From assembly GCA_002347095.1 (NCBI GenBank), contig DDWZ01000016.1:140442-204441 (forward strand): DNA of 64,000 bases. Direction: 5' to 3'. Numbering within the stretch: the stretch's first letter is position 1; each line of letters starts with the position of its first letter. The translations under genes and the position numbers were made by a program. Below the pieces are notes generated by a model. That model ran no database searches, had not been told where the DNA came from, and saw only the letters and a program-made list of their open reading frames with translations. This DNA is from Desulfobulbaceae bacterium UBA2273 (lineage in GTDB: Bacteria; Desulfobacterota; Desulfobulbia; Desulfobulbales; Desulfurivibrionaceae). Positions 7,529-16,986 of the stretch are shown piece after piece.

Positions 7529-9544
7529 ATGGCGTTACCTAATAAGCCGCTGGGTGAGTTGCCCGCCGTTGCCAACCCTGAGGTTGTCGAGCACGATGTA
7601 GACGTTCTGATCATCGGTGGTGGTATGGCCGCATGCGGTACTGCTTTCGAGATCAAGAAATGGGCACCCGCCGACATGAAGATCAAGCTGGTGGACAAGG
7701 CATCCATGGAGCGTTCCGGCGCTGTTGCCCAGGGCCTTTCCGCCATCAACACCTACATTGGCGACAACAAGATCGAGAACTATGTAAAAATGGTTCGTAA
7801 CGATCTCATGGGCGTTGTTCGTGAAGACCTGATCTACGATCTGGGTCGTCACGTTGACGATTCCGTACATCTTTTCGAAGAGTGGGGCCTGCCCGTTTGG
7901 AAGCTCGATGCCAACGGCAACAACCTCGACGGCGCACAGCCGGCTCCGAAGTTGACCGAAGGCGGCAAGCCGGTTCGTACCGGTAAGTGGCAGATCATGA
8001 TCAACGGTGAGTCCTACAAGTGCATCGTTGCTGAGCCCGCCAAAACCGCTCTCGGCGACGAGAACATCATGGAGCGCGTGTTCATTGTTAAGCTGATCCT
8101 TGACAAGAACAAAGCAAACCAGATCGCTGGCGCTGTTGGTTTTTCCACCCGTGAGAACAAGGTTCACGTTTTCCGTTGCAAGACCGCTCTGTGTGCATGC
8201 GGCGGCGCAGTAAACATCTTCCGTCCCCGGTCCACCGGTGAGGGTAAGGGCCGCGCCTGGTACCCCGTATGGAATGCTGGTTCCACCTACACCATGTGTG
8301 CACAGGTTGGCGCCACCCTGACCATGATGGAAAACCGCTTCACGCCCGCTCGTTTCAAAGACGGCTACGGACCGGTTGGTGCATGGTTCCTTCTCTTCAA
8401 GGCCAAAGTACAGAACGGCCTGGGCGAGTTCTACGCCAACAGCGATGCAGTAAAGGGTGAGCTCGAGAAGTTCATGCCGTACGGCGCTTCTGCCGTAACC
8501 CCGACCTGTCTGCGTAACCACCTGATGCTCAACGAGCTGAAGGCTGGCCGCGGCCCGATCTACATGGCTACCGACGTAGCGCTGAACGCGTTCCTCGAGG
8601 CGAAGAAGGCTGCTGGTCTCGACGAGAAGGAAGTGAAGAAGTACTGGAAGCACCTCGAGTCCGAGGCTTGGGAAGACTTCCTCGACATGTCCGTTGGTCA
8701 GGCTGGTCTCTGGGCCGGTGCGAACATCGAGCCCGAGAAGGTTGGTTCCGAGATCATGCCGACCGAACCGTACATGCTCGGTTCTCACTCCGGTTGTTGC
8801 GGCATCTGGACCTCCGGTCCGGATGAGGCTTGGGTACCCACTGTTGACGGTCCCCGTAGCCATCAGTACAAGTGGGGCTACAACCGCATGACCACCGTTG
8901 ACGGTCTGTTCACCGCAGGTGACGGCGTTGGCGCATCCGGTCATAAGTTCTCCTCCGGTTCTCATGCCGAGGGTCGTATCGTTGCCAAGCAGATGGTTAA
9001 GTTCTGCCGCGACAATGCTTCCTTCAAGCCCGAGCTGCCGAAGTCCGCTCAGGAGTACGCTGACGAAGTATACGCACCGGTTAAGCGTTACCTCCAGCAT
9101 GTTGGCGCTTCCACCGCTGCCGACGTTAACCCCAACTACTGCAAGCCTGCCGGTATCATGATGCGCCTGATGAAGGCCACCGATGAGTACGGCGGCGGTG
9201 TTGCAACCTACTACATGACCTCCGGCAAGCTGCTGAACATCTGCCTCGATCTTCTCCGCATGCTGCGTGAAGATGCCGAGCTGATGGCTGCCGGCGATCT
9301 GCATGAGTTGATGCGCGCTTGGGAAAACTACCATCGTATCTGGTGTGTAGAGACCCACATCCGTCACATCGAGTTCCGGAAAGAGAGCCGCTACCCCGGC
9401 TTCTACTACCGGTCTGACTACCCGACCTGTGACGATGCCAACTGGAAGGCATTTGTTAACTCCACCTTCGACCCTGCAACTCAGGAGTGGAAGTGTGAAA
9501 AGGTTAACTGCATCAACATCGTTGAGACCGAGCCGTGGATCTAA
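7529..9544 (+). CDS. aprA: Adenylylsulfate (APS) reductase, alpha subunit
   Basis: FAD-containing catalytic subunit converting APS plus two electrons to sulfite and AMP, the second step of sulfate respiration. The 671 residues match the family's usual length. The dinucleotide-binding motif IIGGGMAACG is at about residues 28-37; the fumarate reductase-like fold shows further FAD contacts (CACGGAVNIFRPRS; GHKFSSGSHAEGR). AAGGAGA precedes the ATG. Codon use is strongly biased (GGT, GTT, CGT, AAG), fitting very high expression. A terminator follows directly. Confidence 0.99.
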   Translation: MALPNKPLGELPAVANPEVVEHDVDVLIIGGGMAACGTAFEIKKWAPADMKIKLVDKASMERSGAVAQGLSAINTYIGDNKIENYVKMVRNDLMGVVREDLIYDLGRHVDDSVHLFEEWGLPVWKLDANGNNLDGAQPAPKLTEGGKPVRTGKWQIMINGESYKCIVAEPAKTALGDENIMERVFIVKLILDKNKANQIAGAVGFSTRENKVHVFRCKTALCACGGAVNIFRPRSTGEGKGRAWYPVWNAGSTYTMCAQVGATLTMMENRFTPARFKDGYGPVGAWFLLFKAKVQNGLGEFYANSDAVKGELEKFMPYGASAVTPTCLRNHLMLNELKAGRGPIYMATDVALNAFLEAKKAAGLDEKEVKKYWKHLESEAWEDFLDMSVGQAGLWAGANIEPEKVGSEIMPTEPYMLGSHSGCCGIWTSGPDEAWVPTVDGPRSHQYKWGYNRMTTVDGLFTAGDGVGASGHKFSSGSHAEGRIVAKQMVKFCRDNASFKPELPKSAQEYADEVYAPVKRYLQHVGASTAADVNPNYCKPAGIMMRLMKATDEYGGGVATYYMTSGKLLNICLDLLRMLREDAELMAAGDLHELMRAWENYHRIWCVETHIRHIEFRKESRYPGFYYRSDYPTCDDANWKAFVNSTFDPATQEWKCEKVNCINIVETEPWI

Positions 9545-9577
9545 GCTTCACCACGCAACTGGTATAACGGTAATTAG

Positions 9578-9615
9578 AAATCTCCAGGCACCCAAAAGGT
9601 GCCTGGAGATTTTTC
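9578..9615 (+). terminator. Rho-independent terminator of aprBA
   Basis: A perfect 15-bp stem (AAATCTCCAGGCACC at 9578-9592 with its complement at 9598-9612) and a 5-nt CAAAA loop, followed by T residues, lie 33 bp after the aprA stop. This ends the aprBA transcript, so qmoABC needs its own promoter or read-through. Confidence 0.9.
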
Positions 9616-9634
9616 TATGAGGTGGGCGGCCGGT

Positions 9635-9693
9635 TTTTTTGGCTGAGAAGGCCAGGCGAAATCAGGACCTTTCTGGTCGGTTGAGCCAAAAAA
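9635..9693. repeat. Inverted repeat in the aprA-qmoA intergenic region
   Basis: TTTTTTGGCT (9635-9644) is the exact reverse complement of AGCCAAAAAA (9684-9693), 39 nt apart. A smaller GACC/GGTC hairpin sits between the arms. It lies between the aprBA terminator and qmoA, so it could be an operator, a second bidirectional terminator or an mRNA leader structure. Confidence 0.5.
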
Positions 9694-9737
9694 GCACGTT
9701 TTCACACCTAAATAATTTTACTTAAATGGAGGAAGGC

Positions 9738-11000
9738 ATGACAGACGAACGCAGCGCACCCGCAGGTGCTGTACTTGTCGTTGGCGGTGGCATAAGCGGG
9801 CTTACGGCCGCCTTGGAAGCCGCTGAAGTCGGAAAAGATGTTTTTCTGATCGAGAGAAATCCGTACCTGGGTGGCCGGGTTGCGCAGTTGAATCAATACT
9901 TCCCGAAGCTCTGTCCGCCGAGTTGCGGACTGGAGATCAACTTTCAGCGCGTCAAAAGCAATCGTCGGGTCCGGGTCTACACCATGACCGAGGTCAAGAG
10001 CGTGTCCGGCGGTCCTGGCAATTACCAGGTTACCCTGGAGAGTAAGCCCCGTTTCATCAACAACAACTGCACCGCTTGCGGCGCCTGCGCCGATGCCTGT
10101 CCCGACGAGCGGGACAATGATTTCAACTTCGGCATGGACAAGAGCAAGGCAGTGTACAAGCCCCACGACATGGCTTTCCCCATGAAGTATGTGCTTGACA
10201 AGAGCGCCTGCAGTGCAGCCGGGTTGCAGGCAGTTAAGGATGCCTGCAAGTATGACGCGGTTGATCTTGATATGGCAGCCAAGGAATTCACCGTCGACGT
10301 AAGCGCCATTGTCTGGGCTACGGGCTGGAATCCCTATGATCCGACCAAGATGACTAACCTTAAGTACGATTCCAGCAACGCCATCATCACCAACATGATG
10401 ATGGAGCGTCTGGCCGCACCCAACGGTCCCACCGGTGGCAAGATTCTCCGTCCCGGCGACAACAAGGAGCCCGCAAGCTTTGCCTTTGTACAGTGTGCCG
10501 GTTCTCGCGATGAAAATCATCTGGAGTACTGCTCCTACATCTGCTGCATGGCTTCCATGAAGCACATCAACTACATCCGCGAGCAGTATCCCACCGCCAA
10601 GATCACGGTTTTCTACATCGATCTCCGGACTCCCGGCAAGTACGAGAAGTTCCGCGAAAAGCTGATGGCTGACGCGAATATCACCTGGGTAAAGGGCAAG
10701 GTTGCGGATATTGTTGCCGAAGCCGACGGCTCCGTGACCCTGGTTGCTGAAAATGCCGTGACTGGTGAAAAGGTCAAGGAAACGGTCGATCTGGCCATCC
10801 TGGCCACCGGCATGGAGCCTGCGGCCAAGGCCCAGGCTGCAGCGCTTGGACTTTCAGTTGACAGCAATGGATTTATTCTGGCCGATGCGAATGGCGGGAT
10901 GGTGTCCGCCGGTTGCGCCAAAAAGGCAGCCGACGTCGTAACCTGTGCCCAGAGTGCAACGGCAGCAGCCATGAAAGCTATTCAAGCGTCCAGGAGGTAA
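9738..11000 (+). CDS. qmoA: Quinone-interacting membrane-bound oxidoreductase, QmoA
   Basis: Soluble HdrA-like flavoprotein of the Qmo complex, which carries electrons from menaquinol to APS reductase. This 420-residue protein has an FAD-binding GGGISG near residue 16 and a single 4Fe-4S motif at C111, C114, C117 and C121 (CTACGACADAC). ATG 9738 is chosen because GGAGGA at 9728-9733 is its ribosome-binding site; the in-frame ATG at 9726 overlaps that site. It is followed after 5 bp by qmoB. Confidence 0.97.
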   Translation: MTDERSAPAGAVLVVGGGISGLTAALEAAEVGKDVFLIERNPYLGGRVAQLNQYFPKLCPPSCGLEINFQRVKSNRRVRVYTMTEVKSVSGGPGNYQVTLESKPRFINNNCTACGACADACPDERDNDFNFGMDKSKAVYKPHDMAFPMKYVLDKSACSAAGLQAVKDACKYDAVDLDMAAKEFTVDVSAIVWATGWNPYDPTKMTNLKYDSSNAIITNMMMERLAAPNGPTGGKILRPGDNKEPASFAFVQCAGSRDENHLEYCSYICCMASMKHINYIREQYPTAKITVFYIDLRTPGKYEKFREKLMADANITWVKGKVADIVAEADGSVTLVAENAVTGEKVKETVDLAILATGMEPAAKAQAAALGLSVDSNGFILADANGGMVSAGCAKKAADVVTCAQSATAAAMKAIQASRR

Positions 11001-11005
11001 GGTAA

Positions 11006-13264
11006 ATGGATAAGAAATACGGTGCATATATCTGCACAGGTTGTGGTATAGGAGATGCCCTCGACGTTGCGGCGCTGACAAAGGCGGCAAGCGAGAACGG
11101 CATGGAGGCCAAGACCCACGAGGCGCTTTGCAGCAAGGCCGGTCGTGAGTTGATTGAAAATGACATCACCAACGACGGCGTGAACACCATCGTTGTCTGC
11201 GCCTGTTCCCCCCGGGTCATGAAGGACGAGTTCAATTTCGGCGACGACAAGTACGTTACCCGCGCCAATTTGCGCGAAGGTGCTGCTTGGTGTGCCGAGG
11301 AAGTCTCCGAAAAACGCAGCGCCGAGAAAGTGAAGGAGTTCGCCACTGAAAAGGGGCAGGACTATGTGCGCATGGCTTGTGTTCAGGCGAAGAAAGGTGA
11401 CGTGCCTGATCCGTTCAAGTTGGAGAGCATCAACAAGAAGATCCTGGTCATGGGTGGCGGTATTGCCGGCATGACCGCGGCCATGGAAGCAGCCAAGGCC
11501 GGGTATGCGGTGACGATCATTGAAGCCCAGGATAAGTTGGGCGGCAAGGCCCTTGGCTGGCGGAAGCAGTTCCCCACCGCCGCGCCGTGGACCGATCTGG
11601 AAGAGCCCACGGTGCAGGCCATGGTTGATGCTGTTCAGGCCGAGGCTGGGATCACGGTCAAGGCTTCCACGGAAGTTGCTCGTATCGCCGGTGCTCCGGG
11701 TGCCTACAAGGTAACCCTCAAGGCTGCTGGCACCAAGAGCGAGTGGGATGCCCCGAAAAAAGTTGGCGTTGACGAGCAGGACAAAATCTCCAAGGGCGAG
11801 ATGGAAGATCCCAACGCTGGTCTGCAGCCCTATATGAGTGCGGATGCCGCGGCCGAGGATTTCGGCGCGGTTGTTCTGGCCACGGGTTGGAATCCGGCGG
11901 ATGTTTCCGAGTATGCCCATCTTGGCTATGGCAAGCTGAAAGGCGTGGTCACCAACGCCGAATTTGAAAAATTGGCCAAGACCGGCAAGGTTCCGGCCAA
12001 TGTCGCCTTTGTTCAGAGCCCCGGCGGCGCAGAGCATGATCAGGATTTCCCGTACTGCAACTCGGTTACCAGCATGGTTGCCCTGAAGCAGGCCCGTTAT
12101 GTCCGCGAGGACAATGCCGCAGGCAAGGCGTATGTTTTGTACCAGCACATGCGTACCCCCGGCAACATGGAGATGTTTTACAAGGGCGCCCAGAACGACG
12201 ACGGCATCTTCATGACCAAGGCCACCGTGACCCAGGTTGAAGAAGCCGGCAACGGTCTGGCTGTGCACCTGAAAGATACCCTGCTCAACGAGGATGTTAC
12301 CCTGAACGTGGATATGGTTGTTCTGGCCGCGGGCATGGTTCCCACCACCTCCGACAAGCCGACCATCAATCTTGCCTATCGTCAGGGCCCGGCTTTCCTT
12401 GATCTGGAGCTGTTCGACGGGTATGCCGATTCGCACTTCATCTGCTTTCCGTACGAAACCCGCCGGACCGGCGTGTATGCCTGTGGCGGCGTGCGCAAGG
12501 CCATGAACATGGAAGAAACCATTGACGACGCCTGCGGCGCAGCGCTCAAGGCGATTCAGTCCATCGAATCCGCGGATCGCGGCGTGGCTGTGCATCCCCG
12601 CTCCAACGACGGCACCTATCCGGAGTTCTTCTTTCAGCGTTGCACCCAGTGCAAACGGTGCACGGAAGAATGTCCGTTCGGCGCCCTTGACGATGACGAG
12701 AAGGGAACTCCCAAGCCTAACCCCACCCGGTGCCGCCGTTGCGGAACCTGTATGGGCGCTTGTCCCGAGCGGATCATCGGCTTCAAGAACTACAACATCG
12801 ACCAGGTCGGTTCCATGGTCAAGAGCATTGAAGTTCCCGACGACGATGAGGACAAGTTGCGCGTCATCGTTTTTGCCTGTGAAAATGACGCCTACCCGGC
12901 TCTGGACATGGCGGCCATGCGTAAGCTTCCGCAGAACGCCCTCATCCGGGTCGTTTCTGTCCGTTGCCTTGGCTCGGTGAACATGGCCTGGATCAAGGAT
13001 GCGCTTTCCGCCGGTATGGATGGGGCGCTTCTCCTGGGCTGTAAGTTCGGTGACGACTACCAGTGCCATTTTGTTAAGGGCAGTGAGTTGGCGGACAAAC
13101 GTATGGCCAACATCGGCGAAACCCTGGGCAGCCTCGGGCTTGAGCCGGAGCGTTGCGCGGTGCGGCAGATTGCCATTAACGAGTACAATAAGGTCGATGC
13201 AATCATCAACGAGTTTGTTGAAGCGATCGTCGATCTCGGCCCGAACCCCTTCAAGGGTTTTTAA
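11006..13264 (+). CDS. qmoB: Quinone-interacting membrane-bound oxidoreductase, QmoB
   Basis: HdrA-MvhD fusion-type flavoprotein of the Qmo complex (752 residues). An N-terminal segment (YICTGCGIGDALD) precedes a second dinucleotide-binding motif (VMGGGIAGMTAAMEAAKAG). Two 4Fe-4S motifs start near C546 (CTQCKRCTEECP and CRRCGTCMGACP), and the C-terminal MvhD-like domain carries further cysteines (VRCLGSV, LLGCKFGDDYQC). AGGAGG overlaps the qmoA stop, indicating coupled translation. In related sulfate reducers QmoB is thought to contact AprBA. Confidence 0.97.
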   Translation: MDKKYGAYICTGCGIGDALDVAALTKAASENGMEAKTHEALCSKAGRELIENDITNDGVNTIVVCACSPRVMKDEFNFGDDKYVTRANLREGAAWCAEEVSEKRSAEKVKEFATEKGQDYVRMACVQAKKGDVPDPFKLESINKKILVMGGGIAGMTAAMEAAKAGYAVTIIEAQDKLGGKALGWRKQFPTAAPWTDLEEPTVQAMVDAVQAEAGITVKASTEVARIAGAPGAYKVTLKAAGTKSEWDAPKKVGVDEQDKISKGEMEDPNAGLQPYMSADAAAEDFGAVVLATGWNPADVSEYAHLGYGKLKGVVTNAEFEKLAKTGKVPANVAFVQSPGGAEHDQDFPYCNSVTSMVALKQARYVREDNAAGKAYVLYQHMRTPGNMEMFYKGAQNDDGIFMTKATVTQVEEAGNGLAVHLKDTLLNEDVTLNVDMVVLAAGMVPTTSDKPTINLAYRQGPAFLDLELFDGYADSHFICFPYETRRTGVYACGGVRKAMNMEETIDDACGAALKAIQSIESADRGVAVHPRSNDGTYPEFFFQRCTQCKRCTEECPFGALDDDEKGTPKPNPTRCRRCGTCMGACPERIIGFKNYNIDQVGSMVKSIEVPDDDEDKLRVIVFACENDAYPALDMAAMRKLPQNALIRVVSVRCLGSVNMAWIKDALSAGMDGALLLGCKFGDDYQCHFVKGSELADKRMANIGETLGSLGLEPERCAVRQIAINEYNKVDAIINEFVEAIVDLGPNPFKGF

Positions 13265-13288
13265 AGGCCGGTTTGTCAGGAAAAACCT

Positions 13289-13319
13289 CGTTCAGCAGGC
13301 CAAATCGGTCTGCTGAACG
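13289..13319 (+). repeat. Hairpin between qmoB and qmoC
   Basis: CGTTCAGCAG (13289-13298) pairs perfectly with CTGCTGAACG (13310-13319) around an 11-nt loop, 24 bp after qmoB. The T-run is poor (ATTGATTTT), so it is more likely an mRNA stabilising or processing element, or a partial attenuator, than a full terminator. Confidence 0.6.
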
Positions 13320-13408
13320 ATTGATTTTCGGGAAGGGATGCGCTTTGGCGCATGAGTCATGGGTCAGTGCGAGCTGACATTTTGAGGGAGAAATACTGGA
13401 GGCGTATC

Positions 13409-14623
13409 ATGGCTGAAGGAATGAGGGTTGAACCTGATTTAGAGTTTATAAAGTACGTGAAGAATGCCGGCGGAGACACCTTGAAGAAGTGCTATCAATG
13501 TGCCACCTGTTCGGTTGTCTGTCCGCTGTCCAGCGATACCAAGCCCTTCCCCAGAAAGGAAATGATCTGGGCGCAGTGGGGCTTGAAGGACAAGCTGGTT
13601 GCCGACCCCGATATTATGCTTTGCCATCAGTGCGGCGACTGTACCGCCTATTGTCCCCGCGGCGCCAAGCCCGGTGATGTTCTCGGAGCAATCCGGGCCT
13701 ATGCCTATACGTACTATGGTTTTCCTTCCGGCCTTGCCAAGCTGGTGAGCAAGGGCAGCAACCTGCCGCTCATTATCGCTCTGCCTGCCTTGGTAATTCT
13801 GGCGGTGTGGTGGTTGTCCGGCGGCATGTCCCTGCCCGCGGCCGACGCCATTGATTTTGGCATGTTTTTTGATTCCCACAAAGATCATCCGACCCTTATC
13901 GGTGGGCTGACCCTGAATGTTTTGCTCATTGACGCCATTTTTGTTCCGGCCCTCGGCTTTGCGATTTTCGCGGCCTACAAGGGGGTTTCGAACATGTGGA
14001 ACAACATGGCTGCCAATCTGCCGGTGAAGAGCGAGTTCCGTCCTTCCGCCCTGCAGTTTGTCTCCCAGTTCCTGGTGCCCTCGCTCAAGGAAATCCTTGC
14101 CCACAAACGGTTCAAGGAATGCGGAGCGAATCATAACCGGGTCAATGGGCATCTGCCCCTGCTCTTGTCCTTTATCGGACTGTTCATCGTTACCACCTAT
14201 GGCATGATCCGCAAGGATATCCTTGGGATGTTCATTGAAGGGATGCATGGACCGATTCCCCTTGCCGATCCCTTCAAGCTGCTGGCCAATATCAGCGCCA
14301 TCGCCTTGATTGTCGGGGTGGGGATTCTTTGGATGAACCGCGCCCACATGGAAGAGGAAAACAATACTACCCCGACATTCTATGATTGGTTTTTGATCGT
14401 CAAGATCATGACCGTCGGCATAACCGGTCTTTCCGCGGAATTGGCCCGGTTGATCGGGATTCCCGTGTTGGCGTATCTTTTCTACTACATGCATCTGGTG
14501 TCTGTCTTGATGCTGTTCTTGTACATGCCGTATTCCAAATTTGCCCATATGGTATATAGGACGTTTGCCATGGCTTTTGAGAAATACCGCGAGAGTGCGT
14601 TTGCCAAGAACATCGAAGATTAA
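13409..14623 (+). CDS. qmoC: Quinone-interacting membrane-bound oxidoreductase, QmoC
   Basis: Membrane subunit of Qmo: an HdrC-like N-terminal domain with two 4Fe-4S motifs (C28, C31, C34, C38 and C72, C75, C78, C82) fused to an HdrE-like membrane domain. Several hydrophobic helices are visible (about 120-140, 170-195, 245-265, 290-310 and 360-385), with histidines placed to bind heme b. It should oxidise menaquinol and pass electrons to QmoAB. ATG 13409 has GGAGG 7 bp upstream; the longer frame from 13352 does not. The protein is 404 residues long. Confidence 0.96.
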   Translation: MAEGMRVEPDLEFIKYVKNAGGDTLKKCYQCATCSVVCPLSSDTKPFPRKEMIWAQWGLKDKLVADPDIMLCHQCGDCTAYCPRGAKPGDVLGAIRAYAYTYYGFPSGLAKLVSKGSNLPLIIALPALVILAVWWLSGGMSLPAADAIDFGMFFDSHKDHPTLIGGLTLNVLLIDAIFVPALGFAIFAAYKGVSNMWNNMAANLPVKSEFRPSALQFVSQFLVPSLKEILAHKRFKECGANHNRVNGHLPLLLSFIGLFIVTTYGMIRKDILGMFIEGMHGPIPLADPFKLLANISAIALIVGVGILWMNRAHMEEENNTTPTFYDWFLIVKIMTVGITGLSAELARLIGIPVLAYLFYYMHLVSVLMLFLYMPYSKFAHMVYRTFAMAFEKYRESAFAKNIED

Positions 14624-14638
14624 GCAAATCGTAGTATC

Positions 14639-14680
14639 CAATCAGGCGCTCTTTCTCTGGACGGAGCGCCTGATTGTTTT
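14639..14680 (+). terminator. Rho-independent terminator of qmoABC
   Basis: A perfect 13-bp stem (CAATCAGGCGCTC at 14639-14651 with GAGCGCCTGATTG at 14664-14676) followed by TTTT, 15 bp after the qmoC stop. Confidence 0.9.
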
Positions 14681-14716
14681 CGCCTCTGTGAATGTCTGCG
14701 CCGGTTAAAAAATAAG

Positions 14717-14745
14717 TTGATATTTCGGAATGAAGCGATTAGTAT
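14717..14745 (+). promoter_or_regulatory. Sigma-70 promoter of the tRNA-tuf operon
   Basis: TTGATA (14717-14722), a 17-nt spacer and TAGTAT (14740-14745) lie just upstream of tRNA-Thr at 14761, with a start expected near 14752. It probably drives the tRNA cluster together with tuf and possibly genes further downstream. Confidence 0.7.
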
Positions 14746-14760
14746 TGCCCGTCTTATCAA

Positions 14761-14836
14761 GCTGGCGTAGCTCAATTGGTAGAGCAGCTGATTTGTAATC
14801 AGCAGGTTGCGGGTTCGAGTCCCATCGCCAGCTCCA
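14761..14836 (+). tRNA. tRNA-Thr (anticodon TGT)
   Basis: Complete cloverleaf with acceptor stem GCTGGCG/CGCCAGC, anticodon loop reading TGT, T-loop GGTTCGAGTC and an encoded 3' CCA. First of four tRNAs before tuf. Confidence 0.97.
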
Positions 14837-14906
14837 CTTATGTGAAGCGGGCGATGGTTTGATATAGCGAGTAACCGGTCGCGCTTGCGCGGCCTTGTGG
14901 TTTTGT

Positions 14907-14991
14907 GGAGGGGTTCCCGAGTGGCTAAAGGGAACAGACTGTAAATCTGTCGGCAATGCCTTCGGAGGTTCGAATCCTCCCCCCTCCACCA
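14907..14991 (+). tRNA. tRNA-Tyr (anticodon GTA)
   Basis: Class II tRNA of 85 nt with a long variable arm, acceptor stem GGAGGGG/CCCCTCC, anticodon GTA (GACTGTAAATC) and an encoded CCA. Confidence 0.97.
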
Positions 14992-15076
14992 TTGAAATCA
15001 TGGTGGGAACGCGGCAAAAAAGTAAAGCGGTTGCCGTCATATTCCTGCTTTTTCATCTGGTTGCTGATACGGGAAA

Positions 15077-15152
15077 GCGGGAATAGCTCAATTGGTAGAG
15101 CATCAGCCTTCCAAGCTGAGGGTTGCGGGTTCGAGACCCGTTTCCCGCTCCA
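15077..15152 (+). tRNA. tRNA-Gly (anticodon TCC)
   Basis: 76 nt with acceptor stem GCGGGAA/TTCCCGC, anticodon loop CTTCCAA (TCC), T-loop GGTTCGAGAC and an encoded CCA. Confidence 0.97.
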
Positions 15153-15225
15153 GTTATGGCGCAATTACCTGGCTCAGCGATAGGGTGAGCAAACTGGCTT
15201 CTTTTTTTGTTTGGACTGTTTGGTT

Positions 15226-15301
<76 letters not shown>

Positions 15302-15381
15302 TTTATTTGGTAGCTTCAAGCATTATTAGGTTGGGAAGTTAAGCGCAACCGTTGAGAAATCCGGGCTGAGGAGGAAAGGAC

Positions 15382-16572
15382 ATGGCAAAAGAGAAATTTG
15401 AACGCAAGAAACCGCATGTAAATATTGGGACGATCGGCCACATCGACCATGGCAAGACCACCCTGACCTCGGCCATTACCCGGGTATTGGCGACCAAGGG
15501 CTTCGCCAAGGCCACCGCGTTTGACCAGATCGACAAGGCTCCGGAAGAAAAGGAGCGTGGTATCACCATTGCGACCGCCCATGTGGAATACGAATCCAAC
15601 AAGCGCCATTACGCCCACGTTGACTGCCCCGGGCATGCGGATTACATCAAGAATATGATTACCGGTGCGGCGCAGATGGACGGCGCCATCCTGGTTGTTG
15701 CCGCCACGGACGGCCCCATGCCGCAGACCCGTGAGCACATCCTGCTTGCTCGTCAGGTAGGTGTTCCCTCGGTTGTGGTCTTCATGAACAAGTGCGACAT
15801 GGTTGATGATCCCGAGCTCCTGGAGCTGGTGGACATGGAGCTGCGCGAGCTGCTCTCCAAATACAATTTTCCCGGCGACGACACCCCGATCATCCAGGGG
15901 AGCGCCCTGAAGGCTCTTGAGAATCCTGAAGACGAGGCTGCGGCCAAATGCATCTGGGATCTGATGGATGCTTGCGACAGCTTTATTCCCGAGCCTGCCC
16001 GTGATATCGACAAGCCTTTCTTGATGCCGGTGGAAGATGTCTTCTCCATCTCCGGTCGTGGCACGGTAGCCACCGGTCGTATCGAGCGCGGCAAGGTGAA
16101 GGTTGGCGAGGAAATCGAGGTAATCGGTATCCGCGATACCGCCAAGACCACGGTCACCGGGGTTGAGATGTTCCGCAAGCTCCTTGATGAGGGCATGGCC
16201 GGCGATAACGTTGGCGTGCTGCTGCGCGGCTTGAAGCGTGAGGATATCGAGCGCGGTCAGGTATTGGCCAAGCCGGGTTCCATTACCCCGCACACGAAGT
16301 TCATGGCCGAGGCCTACATCCTGTCCAAGGATGAGGGTGGCCGTCATACGCCGTTTTTCAACGGGTATCGCCCGCAGTTCTACTTCCGGACCACGGACGT
16401 GACCGGGGTTGTGAACCTGCAAGAGGGTGTAGAGATGGTAATGCCTGGAGACAACGTGACCATAGAAGCGAAGTTGATTACCCCGATCGCCATGGAAGAA
16501 GGTCTGCGTTTCGCGATTCGCGAAGGCGGCCGTACCGTGGGCGCCGGTGTTATCAATAAAATTATCGAATAA
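15382..16572 (+). CDS. tuf: Elongation factor Tu, copy 1
   Basis: GTPase that brings aminoacyl-tRNA to the ribosomal A site. The 396-residue protein has the P-loop GHIDHGKT at 19-26, switch [13 protein letters not shown] and the NKCD guanine-recognition motif, followed by the beta-barrel domains 2 and 3. GAGGAAAGGAC precedes the ATG. The protein is identical to the second copy at 32239. The gene follows the tRNA cluster and precedes rpmG, tRNA-Trp, secE and nusG. Confidence 0.99.
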   Translation: MAKEKFERKKPHVNIGTIGHIDHGKTTLTSAITRVLATKGFAKATAFDQIDKAPEEKERGITIATAHVEYESNKRHYAHVDCPGHADYIKNMITGAAQMDGAILVVAATDGPMPQTREHILLARQVGVPSVVVFMNKCDMVDDPELLELVDMELRELLSKYNFPGDDTPIIQGSALKALENPEDEAAAKCIWDLMDACDSFIPEPARDIDKPFLMPVEDVFSISGRGTVATGRIERGKVKVGEEIEVIGIRDTAKTTVTGVEMFRKLLDEGMAGDNVGVLLRGLKREDIERGQVLAKPGSITPHTKFMAEAYILSKDEGGRHTPFFNGYRPQFYFRTTDVTGVVNLQEGVEMVMPGDNVTIEAKLITPIAMEEGLRFAIREGGRTVGAGVINKIIE

Positions 16573-16611
16573 TCGCCAGCACGGTTGCGACTGCAAAAAA
16601 AAGGAAGCTAG

Positions 16612-16761
16612 ATGCGAGACATAATTACATTGGGTTGTCAGACCTGCAAGAGACGGAATTACACCACGACCAAGAACAAGCGGTCTACTCCGAGCAAGCT
16701 GGAGTTTAAGAAATTCTGCCCTTTTTGCAGATCGCATACCCTGCACAAGGAAACGAAATAG
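16612..16761 (+). CDS. rpmG: 50S ribosomal protein L33 (zinc-ribbon form)
   Basis: This 49-residue protein starts [20 protein letters not shown]9/C12 and C36/C39 form a zinc ribbon, so this is the C+ type of L33. GGAAG lies just upstream. The stop is 5 bp before tRNA-Trp; rpmG-trnW-secE-nusG is a conserved order. Confidence 0.96.
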   Translation: MRDIITLGCQTCKRRNYTTTKNKRSTPSKLEFKKFCPFCRSHTLHKETK

Positions 16762-16766
16762 TTTTT

Positions 16767-16842
16767 AGGCCAGTAGCTCTAATGGTAGAGCATCGGACTC
16801 CAAATCCGAGGGCTGGGGGTTCGAGTCCCTCCTGGCCTGCCA
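16767..16842 (+). tRNA. tRNA-Trp (anticodon CCA)
   Basis: 76 nt with acceptor stem AGGCCAG/CTGGCCT, anticodon loop CTCCAAA (CCA), T-loop GGTTCGAGTC and an encoded 3' CCA. It lies between rpmG and secE. Confidence 0.97.
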
Positions 16843-16986
16843 GAGACTTGAGATTGTGATTGCTTCGCCCTTTTTCCGCTTTGAGGGGGCGAAGTAGTTA
16901 TTTGGATAATCGGCGCATGGTCCTGGCCGACCTCCACCCCCATCGTGTGTAAGAACGATCAGCCTGTGCAGGAAGAGACGATCATT

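Noticed and set aside
7535..9367. 610-residue open frame antisense to aprA
   Set aside because: It mirrors the strongly biased codon use of aprA; no ribosome-binding site or recognisable domain. Similar long antisense frames opposite rpoC (24975-27899) and qmoB (10982-13069) are rejected for the same reason.
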